Positions 5,127-6,274 of a DNA stretch of 6,274 nt are shown here, piece after piece. The translations under genes and the position numbers were made by a program. Every line of letters begins with the position of its first letter. Position 1 is the stretch's first letter. Source of the stretch: Syntrophaceae bacterium UBA5761 (GTDB lineage Bacteria > Desulfobacterota > Syntrophia > Syntrophales > UBA4778). The DNA is taken from assembly GCA_002418885.1 (NCBI GenBank), contig DIEZ01000015.1, positions 13,138 through 19,411 of the forward strand, given 5' to 3'. Under the pieces are notes generated by a model. It was given only the letters and a program-made list of their open reading frames with translations. It made no database searches and was not told the DNA's origin.

Positions 5127-6274
5127 CTATTCATTGTCCAGTTCGACGGCCTCGCAGACCCTGTCCGCGAAGTCCGGGATGGCCGCCGCCACACGGACCC
5201 AGCCGGGCATCATGGGGATCCCTATGGGGTTTTTGACGAATTCGTTCACGGCCCTTCCCAGAGACCCGGTGAAGGCTTCCACCGCCTCGATCTCCTCGTG
5301 CCGGTCGTAGGTCAGCCCATTCACGAGGGCCAGAGCGTGGTATTTTTCGACGGCCACCAGCGATTCCTGAAAGTAGGCTGAGCAGAGCGTCCTGAAGAAA
5401 GATCTGCTCATCACGATGCCGTCCTGACTAAGCACCCGGAAGAGGGCCTTGGCGATATCGCTTGCCATACGGATCAAGCCCTCTTCGGGCTTTTCCTTCT
5501 GCAAAATCTGGTGTTTGTGTTCGTAAGTTTCGATGATCTCGACCTGGCAGACGCGCTGCACCGTAGTGTTCTGGTACACCTCGCTCAGGAGGGAGACCTC
5601 GAGGCCCCAGGTGGGAGAGATCCGTATTCCCCGGGCAAGAGGGCTGATGAGCGCGAATTCCCCCGAGAGGGGGTACCGGAAACTGTCGAGGAATTCGAGG
5701 AAAGGACTGTACCCCAGGATGCGTTTCAGTGTCCGGATCAAAGGCGTGTAGAAGAGTCGCGTGACCCGCCCGTAGATCCTGTCCGTCACCCGCGCGTAAT
5801 ACCCCTTGCTGAACTCGAAGTCCATCGCCGGGTGAACGACGGGATAGAAAAGCCTGGCGACGATCTCCCGCCTATAATTGACGATGTCGCAATCGTGCAG
5901 GGCGATGGCGTAGACGTTCCTGTGCGACAAAATGTACCCGAGGGTCATCCAGACGGACCTCCCCTTTCCGGGCATCTTCAGGTCGAAATCGTTCTTCTTC
6001 AGTTCTTTGTAGAACTTTTGCATCCTCGGCCCGTCGTGCCAGACGATTTTCACGTCCGCCGAAAGAACGGACATCTTCTCCCGGGCCTCCCGGAACTCCC
6101 TTTCTCCCGCCCGGTCAAGGGAAAGGACGATGTGCTGCAGGTAATCTACCCCCTGGAGTTCCTGGATGATTCGGGGCATGGCGGGCGTTTCGAATTCGGA
6201 GAAGAGGGCGGGAAGCAGCAATACCATCTGTCTCCGTCTCGAGAACGACTTCAGCTCGGCCTCCAGCTCTTCAA
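5127..6274 (-). CDS. gpgS: glucosyl-3-phosphoglycerate synthase (GT81), 5' end outside window
   Basis: GT81 synthases transfer glucose from a nucleotide sugar (UDP- or GDP-glucose) to 3-phosphoglycerate. This gives glucosyl-3-phosphoglycerate, which a phosphatase (GpgP) converts to the compatible solute glucosylglycerate. Numbered from the ATG at 6227, the GT-A fold shows LPALFSEFETPAM (5-17), GKG (87-89, nucleotide-sugar loop), a metal-binding D-C-D (112-114) after ALH, KGYYARVTDRIYGRVTR (141-157), FRYPLSGEFA (183-192, acceptor region), WGLEV (207-211) and YEHKHQ (235-240, with the likely metal-ligand His). These match the GpgS pattern over the whole length. The frame stays open upstream of 6227 to the edge, adding EELEAELKSFSRRRQ. 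No Shine-Dalgarno precedes that ATG, so the true start is probably beyond 6274. Cytoplasmic. No GpgP gene is in the window. Specificity for mannose versus glucose is not proven by motif. Confidence 0.88.
   Translation of the reverse strand, partial: EELEAELKSFSRRRQMVLLLPALFSEFETPAMPRIIQELQGVDYLQHIVLSLDRAGEREFREAREKMSVLSADVKIVWHDGPRMQKFYKELKKNDFDLKMPGKGRSVWMTLGYILSHRNVYAIALHDCDIVNYRREIVARLFYPVVHPAMDFEFSKGYYARVTDRIYGRVTRLFYTPLIRTLKRILGYSPFLEFLDSFRYPLSGEFALISPLARGIRISPTWGLEVSLLSEVYQNTTVQRVCQVEIIETYEHKHQILQKEKPEEGLIRMASDIAKALFRVLSQDGIVMSRSFFRTLCSAYFQESLVAVEKYHALALVNGLTYDRHEEIEAVEAFTGSLGRAVNEFVKNPIGIPMMPGWVRVAAAIPDFADRVCEAVELDNE

Overview
The window is gene-dense and GC-rich, and reads as bacterial. 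The genes have clear Shine-Dalgarno sites, short or overlapping junctions and long antisense shadow frames. No rRNA, tRNA, CRISPR array, insertion sequence or phage gene was seen. Taxonomy cannot be fixed from sequence alone. The gene types (GT81 glucosyl-3-phosphoglycerate synthase, stand-alone GH15-like enzyme, permease with tandem universal-stress domains, MscS relatives) would suit an environmental bacterium such as a Desulfobacterota (former deltaproteobacterial) lineage, but this is a guess.

Layout. At the far left edge, a well-placed Shine-Dalgarno and ATG on the minus strand suggest the first codons of a divergent gene leaving the window. A complete MscS-family mechanosensitive channel gene (82-990, plus strand) follows. 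It meets a minus-strand cluster tail to tail across 32 bases that hold two inverted repeats.

The minus-strand cluster, read right to left, has four genes. First is a GT81 glucosyl-3-phosphoglycerate synthase (5127 to the right edge; its N-terminus lies outside the window). Second is a short GH15-like (alpha/alpha)6-barrel glycosidase (3973-5031). Third is an APC-superfamily permease carrying two C-terminal universal-stress (USP) domains (1675-3945). Fourth is a small membrane protein (1023-1682) resembling the conserved TM-helix repeat part of MscS relatives but lacking the cytosolic MscS beta domain. The last two overlap through ATGAGTGA, and the GH15-like and permease genes are 27 bases apart, so these three are probably one transcript. 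The GT81 gene lies about 95 bases upstream of the GH15-like gene.

Working model (inference). The window looks like an osmotic or general stress locus. GT81 makes the phosphorylated precursor of the compatible solute glucosylglycerate. The GH15-like enzyme could trim or recycle a glucoside. The permease could import amino acids or amines under control of its USP tail. The two MscS-related proteins would deal with membrane tension. The most testable idea is that the GH15-like enzyme acts on the GT81 product or a derivative.
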